Notes: generated by a model from the sequence alone, not told the origin. Numbered from the stretch's first letter, positions 1 to 6,483 are shown. The stretch is DNA of 9,887 bases from Bacteroidales bacterium (GCA_029939445.1 JAOZSY010000057.1:3369-13255), one strand, 5' to 3'. Program-made: numbers and translations.

Positions 1-75
1 AAGGATAAATAGTTGAGTTTGTCGTCGTCAAACTGAGTGATTTGCGTAGTGCAACGGAGCAAATTGTACCGAAGT
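1..75. other. hairpin-forming tail downstream of tonB
   Basis: This stretch follows the tonB stop codon and shows no recognisable gene, although one minus-strand frame stays open to the window edge without a start codon. It is less AT-rich than the rest of the window (29 G/C in 65 bases at 11-75). It holds two perfect 6-bp inverted repeats: 16-21 with 29-34 (AGTTTG/CAAACT) and 40-45 with 59-64 (ATTTGC/GCAAAT). Neither is followed by a clear T run in the direction of tonB transcription, so a terminator is possible but unproven. A dispersed repeat copy is an alternative. Confidence 0.35.
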
Positions 76-852
76 TTAGAGGACGAACTTATAAGTAATA
101 GTTCCTGTTTGAACTTCTGTAGCATTAGGATCCGAATTAAATCTTGCCTTAAGGGCAGCTGCAATTGCTAGGTTTTGTAATTTGCTACTCGATGTGCTGC
201 CACTAACTTGCATACGTGCATTAATAACTTTTCCAGTTCTATCTACCCATATCTTAATAACTACAGTACCTTGTTCATCACTATTATTAGTAGGCTTTGC
301 AAGTTTTTTTGCTACTCTTCCCGAAAGACTAAAGGATATTCCATTGCCATTTCCACCTTTACCAGTATAATTAGACGCATCAGGTTTCCCATTCTCTTTT
401 CCTTGGTCACCAGGTTTTCCTGTTATACCTTCGTTACCGCCGTCGGTAGATTTAACCTTTTTCTTAAGAATAAAATCTTGGTTTATAGCTTTTTTCTTTT
501 CTTCTTCGGGTTCCTCTTCTGGTTTTTTATCTATTTCTTGAGGTAGTTCTTTTACCTTAGTTTTATTATCATCAAGCTTAACACTCTCTTCGGTATTTTG
601 TGTTACCACATTGTCTTTTTTTGGCTGAGTTTGCGGTATAGGCTTTGGGCTTACATTCTGAATTGGTTTTGTAGGTTGTACATTTCCCATTCCTTGATCA
701 GAATATCCAAGATTTACCTCCATACCGATCTCTGGGCGAGGAGGGTCGGGAGGACTTAATGTTACAATAAATAAAATGACAACAACAATTATATGAAACA
801 ATATTGTTCCTATAATACCTTTCCGCTTGTCATTGTCTATATTGAATTTCAT
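76..852 (-). CDS. tonB: energy transducer TonB
   Basis: This is a 258-residue TonB-family protein that should couple the inner-membrane ExbB/ExbD proton channel to TonB-dependent outer-membrane receptors. One N-terminal membrane anchor lies at about residues 12-33. A long periplasmic linker follows, first rich in Pro, Lys and Glu (about 34-120), then Gly/Asn-rich (about 138-171). The C-terminal TonB domain lies at about 173-258 and includes the stretch GTVVIKIWVDRTGKV and a closing TYKFVL strand. This layout is common in Bacteroidota. The ATG start places the basic N-terminus just before the anchor. It is last of three genes, 41 bases after exbD, so it is probably cotranscribed with exbB and exbD. 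Its receptor and substrate cannot be told from the window. Confidence 0.93.
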   Translation of the reverse strand: MKFNIDNDKRKGIIGTILFHIIVVVILFIVTLSPPDPPRPEIGMEVNLGYSDQGMGNVQPTKPIQNVSPKPIPQTQPKKDNVVTQNTEESVKLDDNKTKVKELPQEIDKKPEEEPEEEKKKAINQDFILKKKVKSTDGGNEGITGKPGDQGKENGKPDASNYTGKGGNGNGISFSLSGRVAKKLAKPTNNSDEQGTVVIKIWVDRTGKVINARMQVSGSTSSSKLQNLAIAAALKARFNSDPNATEVQTGTITYKFVL

Positions 853-893
853 AATAATTATAACGTAATTTCAGTCCTTTTATTATTAATTAC

Positions 894-1316
894 TTATTTG
901 GGTTGTGTTGCTAATATTACTTTATACCTCGATTGACGCTTAGTATTTACATTATTAACCACATCAATTACATTTACAATATACTGTACATCAACAGTTT
1001 GGTCTACTCTTAGTATTACGTTTCCTTCAGTTGCACTTTTAAGTTCTGCACTTAATGATGATTCAAGTTGGTCTTCGCCAATTAGGTTTTCTTCATCATT
1101 TATAAAATATTGAAGTTCTTCGTTAATATATACCGTTACATCTTTCTTGGAGTCAATTACCTTAGGACTATTGCTATTAGGTAAAGTAAGAGGTATTGCA
1201 TTAGGACTTACTAAGGTCGAAACCAATATAAAAAATACTAGAAGTAAGAATACTAAATCCGACATGGATGCAGTACTAAACTCAAGGCTTTTCTTATTTC
1301 TTATTCTTATTGCCAT
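894..1316 (-). CDS. exbD: biopolymer transport protein ExbD/TolR family
   Basis: This is a 140-residue ExbD/TolR protein, the usual length. It has a short basic cytoplasmic N-terminus, one membrane helix at about residues 19-37, and a periplasmic domain at about 55-140. The motif SMSDLVFLLLVFFIL contains Asp20, the position of the conserved membrane aspartate that carries protons in this family. ExbD is expected to sit inside the ExbB ring and turn proton flow into movement of TonB. The gene lies between exbB (74-base gap) and tonB (41-base gap) on the same strand. TolR would be the alternative name, but a TonB-type partner next door and no tolB or pal here favour ExbD. Confidence 0.94.
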   Translation of the reverse strand: MAIRIRNKKSLEFSTASMSDLVFLLLVFFILVSTLVSPNAIPLTLPNSNSPKVIDSKKDVTVYINEELQYFINDEENLIGEDQLESSLSAELKSATEGNVILRVDQTVDVQYIVNVIDVVNNVNTKRQSRYKVILATQPK

Positions 1317-1390
1317 AATGTTGTTATTATGTGTTTATTCTATATCATTAAATAATCAATAGCGCAGTTTTTATAAACTACTGCAAGCTA

Positions 1391-2116
1391 TTAGGAAGCA
1401 GGCTCATATAGTAAATCCATAAACTCAGTTGCTCTAGCTTCAAGAATAAAAACTACTTTTTCAATTCTTGCAACTATTACATTATAAGCAATATAGCCTA
1501 TAATTCCTACAATAAGACCAGCAATAGTTGTTACCATTGCTTGATACATACCATCAGAAAGTAATCCAATATCTAGACTATTTCCGCCATTTGCCATATC
1601 AAAAAACACTTGTACCATTCCTACTACTGTACCAAGGAATCCAATCATTGGTGCTGCTCCTGATATAGTTGCTAATGCTGCAACATTCTTCTCTAATTTA
1701 GAAACTTCGAGCCTACCAATTGTCTCAATAGCAATATTAACATCCTGCAAAGGTCTTCCTAATCGTGCAAGTCCTTTTTCTATCATTTTGGAAAGAGGAG
1801 TGTCCTGCTTTTGACAAAGATTTTTGGCAGCATCTACCTTACCATCAGAAATTAAATCGCGAATATCGTTCATAAAACCAGTTTCATCTTTTGTGGCTTT
1901 ATGTATTACTAAATATCTTTCTACAAATATATATACAGCAAGAACCGACATAATAGCTAAAGGACCCATTATCCACCAGCCACCAGCTTTGGTAAGTTCC
2001 CAAATTGACATCTCTCCGTCAACCATTCCTTGGCCTGCTTCTGCCATAGCATTTAAAGAGTCTTGTGCCAACTGCCCAACCTCATTTATTTGTAACATAA
2101 AAGTTAATGCGCCCAT
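1391..2116 (-). CDS. exbB: MotA/TolQ/ExbB proton channel family protein
   Basis: This is a 241-residue inner-membrane protein with the ExbB pattern. A hydrophilic N-terminal segment precedes membrane helix 1 (about residues 47-67). A cytoplasmic region follows (about 70-140), then helix 2 (about 144-172) with the conserved GFLGTVVGM signature, and helix 3 (about 192-214) with TTIAGLIVGIIGYIAYN. It should form the pentameric proton channel that powers TonB through ExbD. I took the first ATG. Met7 is an alternative start that would leave all helices intact. It is the first gene of the exbB-exbD-tonB unit. The 300 bases upstream must hold the promoter, but I found no convincing -7/-33 pair there. 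Confidence 0.94.
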   Translation of the reverse strand: MGALTFMLQINEVGQLAQDSLNAMAEAGQGMVDGEMSIWELTKAGGWWIMGPLAIMSVLAVYIFVERYLVIHKATKDETGFMNDIRDLISDGKVDAAKNLCQKQDTPLSKMIEKGLARLGRPLQDVNIAIETIGRLEVSKLEKNVAALATISGAAPMIGFLGTVVGMVQVFFDMANGGNSLDIGLLSDGMYQAMVTTIAGLIVGIIGYIAYNVIVARIEKVVFILEARATEFMDLLYEPAS

Positions 2117-2235
2117 ATTACTTATTGTTATTAGGTTTTTATGATTTTCTTTTTAAAGAAACATCCATACTGCTTTTTTATTGCACACAGATATTCAATT
2201 ATGTAAAAATAGATTTTTAGAATACAATTGCTCAT

Positions 2236-2377
2236 ATCTAAAAGTATAATTACTAACACAGGGGTGTTAATTTAATAAGTGTTTAATAGAGAAAGGAGAA
2301 GGGTGAAGTTAGGTAAAATGGGAGTTGGGAATCGAGAAACTATATAATGATATAGCAATCTAAAAGTGTAAATTACT
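2236..2377. repeat. imperfect direct repeats flanking a purine-rich insert
   Basis: The 19 bases at 2236-2254 (ATCTAAAAGTATAATTACT) and the 20 bases at 2358-2377 (ATCTAAAAGTGTAAATTACT) differ by one substitution and one inserted base. They bracket about 103 bases that include a 6-bp hairpin at their left edge and a purine-rich strand. This could be a duplicated operator, a slipped duplication, or the scar of a small insertion. The sequence alone does not decide. Confidence 0.55.
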
Positions 2378-2420
2378 GAAGACTGAAGACTGCCAACTGA
2401 AGACTGTTAAAACACTTTTA
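2361..2420 (-). terminator. 9-bp inverted repeat enclosing a heptamer array, possible terminator
   Basis: TAAAAGTGT (2361-2369) is perfectly complementary to ACACTTTTA (2412-2420), which abuts the stop codon of the acyltransferase gene. The 42-base loop contains 4.4 units of a 7-base tandem repeat at 2375-2406. The transcript of the upstream gene would fold here right after its stop. The long loop and lack of a T run make a classical terminator uncertain. A transcript-end stabilising hairpin is equally possible. Confidence 0.35.
2375..2406. repeat. 7-base tandem repeat (CTGAAGA)
   Basis: Three units of CTGAAGA (2376-2382, 2383-2389, 2397-2403) and one variant CTGCCAA (2390-2396) run in phase, followed by a partial CTG. 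Short heptameric tandem repeats are known from intergenic regions of some bacteria, best described in filamentous cyanobacteria. This one is non-coding and lies between two minus-strand genes. Confidence 0.8.
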
Positions 2421-3545
2421 CTAAAACATTTTTACAAAGCATCTTTTTCTTTTATGCTGTATATGCTCGTAGTTTTTCCAGTTGCCAATTGCCTTATCAT
2501 TAGTTTCAAACATTCCTGTGGTTTCAATATATTTTAGGCCATGTTCTTCCATTGCTTTTTGAAGCTCTGCTTGAAGAATTACTGCTGCTCCTGTTGATTG
2601 AAACTCAGTCCTAACTCCAGTAAGCATTTGATCCATAGTATCAATCCCTTTGCCTTTTAGAGCCTTCATAATATGCACTATGCCTAACGGAAATAATTTC
2701 CCATTTGCTTTTTGCATTGCTATTGATAAGCTTGGTAGTCCTATAATAAAGCCAATAACTTGACCCTCTTTTTCTACCATTTTAACAAATTTAGGATTTA
2801 ATAATTGAAGGTATTTATTGGCATAAAAATCTGATAACGATTCGTCAAATTTCGATACAAAAGGGAGTACGTCAAATGAGTTATTTAAAATCTCAAAAAC
2901 AGTTTTTATATATGGTTTAAGATCAGCTTGTTTTTCAAAATGTATTACAGATATTCCATATCGCTTCTTTATTAACTCGGCTCCTCTTGCTGCTTTTTTC
3001 TGCGCTCTTTCGCCTACCGTTAATCTAAATTCTACCCAGTCTATCTCTTTGGTATAATTATTATCTTCAATAAGTTGTTGGTAATATGGCATATGATACT
3101 CGCTTGCAATGGAAGGTAAATAATCGAAACCTTCAATTAATAATCCTTGATGATCTAGATTATTGAATCCCAATGGTCCCATTACGCCCGTCATGCCTTC
3201 TTCTTTTATCCAGCCCTCAGCAGTTTGTAGCAATAGCTTTGCTACTGCTGCATCATTAATACATTCAAATCGAGTAAAACGGCCTATCTTTTCATTACGA
3301 TCTTCGTTATAATTATGATTAATGATAGCACCAATTCTTCCAACAACTTTATCGTTTTTTATGGCAATCCAAAACGTAGCATCACAAAACTTAAACGATG
3401 GGTTACTATCAGCTTTCATAGCTTTTATCTCATCATCCTTAATTGGAGGGACCCACATTCCTTCGTTCTTATATAACCCAAACTGAAATTCTACAAACTT
3501 TTTATAGTCTGTTTTTCCTGAAACTTGCTTTATAGTGATGCTCAT
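2421..3545 (-). CDS. GNAT-like acyltransferase, YghO-type two-domain protein
   Basis: This 374-residue soluble protein resembles a family widespread in Bacteroidota and related to E. coli YghO, usually labelled hypothetical or N-acetyltransferase. Two GNAT-like halves can be seen. The N-terminal half (about 1-175) contains FWIAIKNDKVVGRIGAI at about 58-74 and the family hallmark GPLGFNNLDHQGLLIEGFD at about 123-141. The C-terminal half (about 195-374) has VIGFIIGLPSLS at about 263-274 and a closing segment with ETTGMFETNDKA near the end. The substrate is unknown. There is no signal peptide or membrane segment, so it is probably cytoplasmic. It follows the DUF2007 gene by 53 bases, with its own possible -7 element. 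No functional link to the cco or exb genes is evident. Confidence 0.75.
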   Translation of the reverse strand: MSITIKQVSGKTDYKKFVEFQFGLYKNEGMWVPPIKDDEIKAMKADSNPSFKFCDATFWIAIKNDKVVGRIGAIINHNYNEDRNEKIGRFTRFECINDAAVAKLLLQTAEGWIKEEGMTGVMGPLGFNNLDHQGLLIEGFDYLPSIASEYHMPYYQQLIEDNNYTKEIDWVEFRLTVGERAQKKAARGAELIKKRYGISVIHFEKQADLKPYIKTVFEILNNSFDVLPFVSKFDESLSDFYANKYLQLLNPKFVKMVEKEGQVIGFIIGLPSLSIAMQKANGKLFPLGIVHIMKALKGKGIDTMDQMLTGVRTEFQSTGAAVILQAELQKAMEEHGLKYIETTGMFETNDKAIGNWKNYEHIQHKRKRCFVKMF

Positions 3546-3569
3546 ACCTTATTGTATTATTGTTTGGCA

Positions 3570-3577
3570 CAAAATTA
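3570..3577 (-). promoter_or_regulatory. possible -7 element for the acyltransferase gene
   Basis: On the minus strand this reads TAATTTTG, matching the Bacteroidota -7 consensus TAnnTTTG. It sits 24 bases upstream of the ATG, giving a short leader. I see no clear -33 TTG at the right spacing, and the context is very AT-rich, so a chance match is possible. Confidence 0.35.
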
Positions 3578-3598
3578 ATCAAAATCTGTATTTAAAAT

Positions 3599-4132
3599 TT
3601 AATATTCATCATTAATTTTAAGTCTTTCAATAAGTTCATTCTCAATTTCGTATTTTGTAGACTTATTACGATTTATATAATCAAATACTTTTCCTTCAAA
3701 TAGGTGCGCTAGAAATTCGTTAAGATCAAATTTATTATTATTACGATGAATTATATATTGCATTTCTTCGCTAAATATTTTTTGCGAAACAGACTTACTT
3801 ATTCCTTTTGGAAAGTAGGTTTTTTGAAATTCTTTTATTGCGTCTATATCGTTGAGTTTCCGTAACTCACCCTTTAATCGGAGTTCTTCCTCAGAGAGCT
3901 CTACTCCAATATTTATTGCTGCATCAGCTTGATTATTACCGTATTTACTAAGGATTTTTTGAGCGTCATAAAGATCGTAATCATTTATTAGCAACTTGCC
4001 ACCAGGGCTAGTATAATATTGGTGGGATTGGATATTCTCTTCTTTTATTTGACAAGCAATATTATTTGATTCAAGTATATTCTTGAATAAATGCAAATCA
4101 CCAGTATTTTTAGAAGTTAGAATAGAAATCAT
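3599..4132 (-). CDS. DUF2007-type protein with helical C-terminal extension
   Basis: This is a 177-residue soluble protein. The first 65 or so residues match the pattern of the small DUF2007 (putative signal-transducing) domain: an N-terminal strand, a helix with LFKNILESNNIACQI (about 16-29), a GGKLLINDYDL strand (about 44-54), and a helix beginning DAQKIL. This fold resembles a ferredoxin-like domain and its function is not established. The remaining 110 residues are charged and mainly helical, with no motif I recognise. They make the protein about twice the length of a lone DUF2007 domain. No membrane segment or signal peptide is visible. It lies 82 bases downstream of ccoH on the same strand. 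That is too little to assign it a role in the oxidase. Confidence 0.65.
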   Translation of the reverse strand: MISILTSKNTGDLHLFKNILESNNIACQIKEENIQSHQYYTSPGGKLLINDYDLYDAQKILSKYGNNQADAAINIGVELSEEELRLKGELRKLNDIDAIKEFQKTYFPKGISKSVSQKIFSEEMQYIIHRNNNKFDLNEFLAHLFEGKVFDYINRNKSTKYEIENELIERLKINDEY

Positions 4133-4177
4133 TAAAACTTATCGTATATAATAATTATTTATTTGCAGATTAACATA

Positions 4178-4205
4178 CTTAGCTCCGATAGCTATTGTGG
4201 CTGAG
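4178..4205. repeat. degenerate palindrome downstream of ccoH
   Basis: CTTAGCTCCGATAG (4178-4191) faces CTATTGTGGCTGAG (4192-4205). Ten of 14 positions pair by Watson-Crick rules, three more pair as G-T on the plus strand, and one is a mismatch. The core CCGATAGCTAT resembles the core of the palindrome at 4688-4705 on the other side of ccoH, suggesting two decayed copies of one dispersed palindromic repeat. Confidence 0.45.
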
Positions 4206-4214
4206 AACTTAAGA

Positions 4215-4670
4215 TTATTTTATCATAAATTCTTCTTCTTGGTAATAATCTACACTGTCGACACTCCAATCTACTTTAATAATGCAACGGCCCCATGTAA
4301 TGCTGTCTTTAGAAATAATATGCTGTAGATTCTCATTAAGTTTAATGGTGTAATTTTTATCAAACCTATAGCTTTTAGGGAAAAATAAAAGAATATTTCC
4401 TGAGATATTTCCTTCAAATTTTTTATCGCCATACATAGGTGGGAACTCAACTATAATTGTATTTTTATCTTGACTGACGCTAAGCCCTTTAGCCAATTCT
4501 GAAGTTCTCAGCTCTTTATCTATTTGTTCTTGGTATGTAATCCCTTTTGGATAGTAGTCAGGAGTTACCAAATTTACCTCGTATTGTGCTGTTAAAATCA
4601 CTAATCCTATCATGCTCAAAACAAAAAATGCTAAGAAAATAAAGATTCCTGTTCCCCAGTTGAATTTCAT
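4215..4670 (-). CDS. ccoH: cbb3 oxidase assembly protein CcoH (FixH family)
   Basis: This is a 151-residue protein of the FixH/CcoH family, which is needed to assemble or stabilise cbb3 oxidase and contacts CcoN during assembly. An N-terminal membrane anchor lies at about residues 6-28, following the MKFNWGTG start that is typical of the family in Bacteroidota. The FixH-type segment TPDYYPKGITYQEQID (about 36-51) comes next, then a periplasmic beta-rich domain to the end. It lies 170 bases after ccoG on the same strand, so it may be cotranscribed with ccoG, but the spacer is packed with inverted repeats that could weaken read-through. FixH proteins diverge strongly in sequence. The neighbourhood makes the call firm. 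Confidence 0.9.
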   Translation of the reverse strand: MKFNWGTGIFIFLAFFVLSMIGLVILTAQYEVNLVTPDYYPKGITYQEQIDKELRTSELAKGLSVSQDKNTIIVEFPPMYGDKKFEGNISGNILLFFPKSYRFDKNYTIKLNENLQHIISKDSITWGRCIIKVDWSVDSVDYYQEEEFMIK

Positions 4671-4687
4671 ATGTTTATTTTTTATTA

Positions 4688-4735
4688 TTCCGATAACTAT
4701 CGGAAAAGTTAGACCTGCCTGTCAATAAGGTAGGT
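4688..4735. repeat. two adjacent palindromic repeats between ccoG and ccoH
   Basis: The first is TTCCGATA-AC-TATCGGAA at 4688-4705, a perfect 8-bp inverted repeat. The second pairs ACCTGCC (4713-4719) with GGTAGGT (4729-4735) around a 9-base loop, with one G-T pair. Both resemble palindromic motifs (GATAGCTATCGG-like and CCTGCC...GGCAGG-like) that recur between genes in Bacteroidota genomes. That comparison is from memory and not tested. They lie just upstream of the ccoH start. Confidence 0.55.
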
Positions 4736-4776
4736 AGAGACAAATGTTTTGGTTTATTTTATGCCATAAAAGTAAA

Positions 4777-4831
4777 GCAATAATCCATTCTAGAAACTAA
4801 TATGTTATAGTTTTTATAAATGAATTATTGC
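4777..4831. repeat. long imperfect inverted repeat just after ccoG
   Basis: GCAATAATCCAT (4777-4788) faces ATGAATTATTGC (4820-4831), 11 of 12 positions pairing. An inner 6-bp repeat, AAACTA (4794-4799) with TAGTTT (4808-4813), lies inside the loop. It begins 10 bases after the ccoG stop codon. On the ccoG transcript it is followed by a moderately T-rich stretch, so it may be a weak terminator or a 3'-end stabiliser. Confidence 0.45.
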
Positions 4832-4840
4832 CCACTGAGA

Positions 4841-6289
4841 TTATTTATCTCCAATAAATGTTACTCTTGTTTCGTCAATTGATTTTCCATCCAATAGAAT
4901 ATCAATATCTAAACTAAAATTCTTAGTTGTAATATCTTTTTCAGCAAGTTTAAGTATTACCACAGATTTAGTACGTGCCTTTGGCAATATGGTTAATGCT
5001 CCGCCAGCAACCGAAATATGGCCTTTAGAATCTTTCAGTTTCAGAGTTAATATCTGTTCGCTACGAGTTTTATTTACAACTTTAATATTGTAAATATTAC
5101 TAATACTGTCATTACCATCCTTCTGAAATAAAGTGCCTGGTACACGCTGTATTGTAGCATCTACGTCGGCCCGACTTAGTAGCACTGTTAAGAAAAATGC
5201 TAATAATCCAAGTAATACTATAGAATAAGCAACCGTACGGATAGAGAAAGTTTGTTTCTTACCTTCTGCGATTTCATTTTCTGAAGCATACCTAATAAGT
5301 CCTTTAGGCTTATCAACTTTAGTCATAATATCGTCGCAAGCATCAATACAAGCAGTACAATTTACACACTCCAACTGAGTGCCATTTCTTATGTCAATAC
5401 CAGTAGGGCAAACATCCACACATGCGTGGCAGTCGATACAGTCACCTTTTCCAGTGCTTTCTCTTGTGGAGCCTTTCTTTTGAGCGCCTCGTGGTTCGCC
5501 GCGCAAATAATCATAAGATATTACAATTGTGGATCTGTCCATTAGTACACTTTGCATACGGCCATAAGGACAAGCAATTATACAAATTTGTTCTCGAAAC
5601 CATGTGTATATTGCAAAAAAGACAGTAGTGAAAATGAAAATAAGACCAATTCCCGAAATGTGCTTATCCATCTCGCCAGCATATAATAGCCATTTGTCGA
5701 ACGACATAAAATACCATAGCATTGCATTTACTAGTATAAATGATATAGTATAGAATATTGTCCACTTAAATAATCGTTTGGATATTTTTTTTACATTCCA
5801 AGGCATTTCTGCTAATTTGCGCTGCTGATTTGGGGTTCCATCTATCCATTTTTCTATTCTTCGAAATATTATTTCTAAGAATATAGTTTGTGGACAAGCC
5901 CATCCACACCATATTCTGCCATAAGTAACAGTAAAAAGAATTATAAAAAGGAGGAATGATAGCATCATTAGGAGTAGAACAAAGGTGTCTTGTGGCCAAA
6001 AGATTACCCCAAAAATAATGAACTGTCTATCAAGAATATTCAACAAAATTATAGGGTCTCCATTAATCTTTATTAGTGGAAACGCAAATAGCATTATTAG
6101 AAGAGATACTCCAAAAATATTTCTCCAATTAATGAATTTTCCTTTAGGTAATTTTGGAAATAGATAGTTTCTTGAGCCGTCTATTTTTACTGTTGAAATT
6201 CTATCTCGATACGAAATATCGTCATAATTAGGATCATGTGCTATATGTTCTCTATGCTTATGTAGTTCGTTATCTTTACTAGTTTTCAT
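4841..6289 (-). CDS. ccoG: cbb3 oxidase accessory Fe-S protein CcoG
   Basis: This is a 482-residue membrane Fe-S protein, normal length for CcoG/FixG/RdxA. Membrane helices are seen at about residues 57-75, 101-121, 176-196, 211-230 and 347-371. The conserved CGWACPQ motif has Cys128/Cys132, and CIIACPYG has Cys236/Cys240. Two ferredoxin-type 4Fe-4S motifs follow: Cys284-x2-Cys287-x2-Cys290-x3-Cys294-Pro and Cys308-x2-Cys311-x2-Cys314-x3-Cys318. The C-terminal 110 residues form an Ig-like periplasmic domain (FixG C-terminal type). CcoG is reported to act as a Cu(II) reductase that supplies Cu(I) for the CuB centre of cbb3 oxidase. All eight ferredoxin cysteines are intact. It is separated from ccoP by a terminator-like hairpin and has its own -7 element, so it probably starts a separate transcript. 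Confidence 0.96.
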   Translation of the reverse strand: MKTSKDNELHKHREHIAHDPNYDDISYRDRISTVKIDGSRNYLFPKLPKGKFINWRNIFGVSLLIMLFAFPLIKINGDPIILLNILDRQFIIFGVIFWPQDTFVLLLMMLSFLLFIILFTVTYGRIWCGWACPQTIFLEIIFRRIEKWIDGTPNQQRKLAEMPWNVKKISKRLFKWTIFYTISFILVNAMLWYFMSFDKWLLYAGEMDKHISGIGLIFIFTTVFFAIYTWFREQICIIACPYGRMQSVLMDRSTIVISYDYLRGEPRGAQKKGSTRESTGKGDCIDCHACVDVCPTGIDIRNGTQLECVNCTACIDACDDIMTKVDKPKGLIRYASENEIAEGKKQTFSIRTVAYSIVLLGLLAFFLTVLLSRADVDATIQRVPGTLFQKDGNDSISNIYNIKVVNKTRSEQILTLKLKDSKGHISVAGGALTILPKARTKSVVILKLAEKDITTKNFSLDIDILLDGKSIDETRVTFIGDK

Positions 6290-6337
6290 AATGATAGTTC
6301 TTAATTATATTAGTATCTAACTCTAATTTTGTAAGCA

Positions 6338-6345
6338 CAAATTTA
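6338..6345 (-). promoter_or_regulatory. -7 promoter element of ccoG
   Basis: On the minus strand this is TAAATTTG, a full match to the Bacteroidota -7 consensus TAnnTTTG. It would place the transcript start about 45 bases upstream of the ccoG ATG. No good -33 TTG is seen. Directly upstream lies a 5-2-5 inverted repeat (6347-6358, CAATT/AATTG), which could be a regulator site or chance in AT-rich DNA. Confidence 0.5.
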
Positions 6346-6423
6346 GCAATTAAAATTGTAAAATATCTGTTATAATGTGATAATTATTTGCTTATAAAAA
6401 GCTAAAACCTATGTATTTAAATA

Positions 6424-6460
6424 ACAAATCAGTCTTAATGTATAACTAAGACTGATTTGT
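6424..6460 (-). terminator. stem-loop terminator after ccoP
   Basis: ACAAATCAGTCTTA (6424-6437) and TAAGACTGATTTGT (6447-6460) form a perfect 14-bp stem with a 9-base loop, about 24 bases after the ccoP stop. On the minus strand the stem is followed by TATTTAAAT, which is AT-rich but not a pure T run. It is the strongest stem-loop in the window and best explained as the end of the ccoS-ccoNO-ccoQ-ccoP transcript. Its near symmetry could also stop transcription coming from the other side. Confidence 0.7.
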
Positions 6461-6483
6461 ATAATTTTAAGCTAATAAGGTAA

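Larger units (their letters stand above)
2117..2420. other. gene-free, repeat-rich spacer upstream of exbB
   Basis: About 300 bases without a plausible gene on either strand. It holds a pair of near-identical direct repeats (2236-2254 and 2358-2377), a small hairpin (2254-2269, TAACAC AGGG GTGTTA), a purine-rich plus-strand tract (about 2287-2339), a heptamer array (2375-2406), a 9-bp inverted repeat enclosing that array (2361-2369 with 2412-2420), and an A/T palindrome (2146-2161). The exbB promoter should lie in the 2117-2250 part. Confidence 0.7.

Noticed and set aside
182..546. Plus-strand open frames opposite tonB
   Set aside because: These are antisense frames made open by the low-complexity linker of TonB. 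No start context or family resemblance supports them.
1147..1362. Plus-strand 71-codon frame opposite exbD
   Set aside because: It is hydrophobic only because it mirrors the exbD membrane helix. The exbD reading frame is clearly the real gene.
1364..1384. Possible hairpin between exbB and exbD (GCAGT/ACTGC)
   Set aside because: Only 5 bp with a long A/T loop and competing pairings, which is expected often by chance in this AT-rich spacer.
1824..2144. Plus-strand 106-codon frame opposite exbB
   Set aside because: It is antisense to a well-conserved ExbB protein and shows no domain of its own.
2117..2250. Promoter of exbB (for example TATCTGTG on the minus strand near 2190)
   Set aside because: It differs from TAnnTTTG at a conserved base and has no -33 partner at proper spacing, so I did not annotate it.
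2375..2406. Heptamer array considered as a CRISPR array
   Set aside because: Units are 7 bases and directly adjacent with no spacers, and no cas gene is nearby.
5766..5999. 77-codon minus-strand reading frame inside ccoG
   Set aside because: It lies in another frame of ccoG, whose protein has all expected cysteine motifs across this region. The overlapping frame has no recognisable domain.
6360..6395. Search for a classical FNR box (TTGAT-n4-ATCAA) upstream of ccoG
   Set aside because: Only scattered TTATAA and TGTGATAA-like sequences are present, with no properly spaced symmetrical half-sites.
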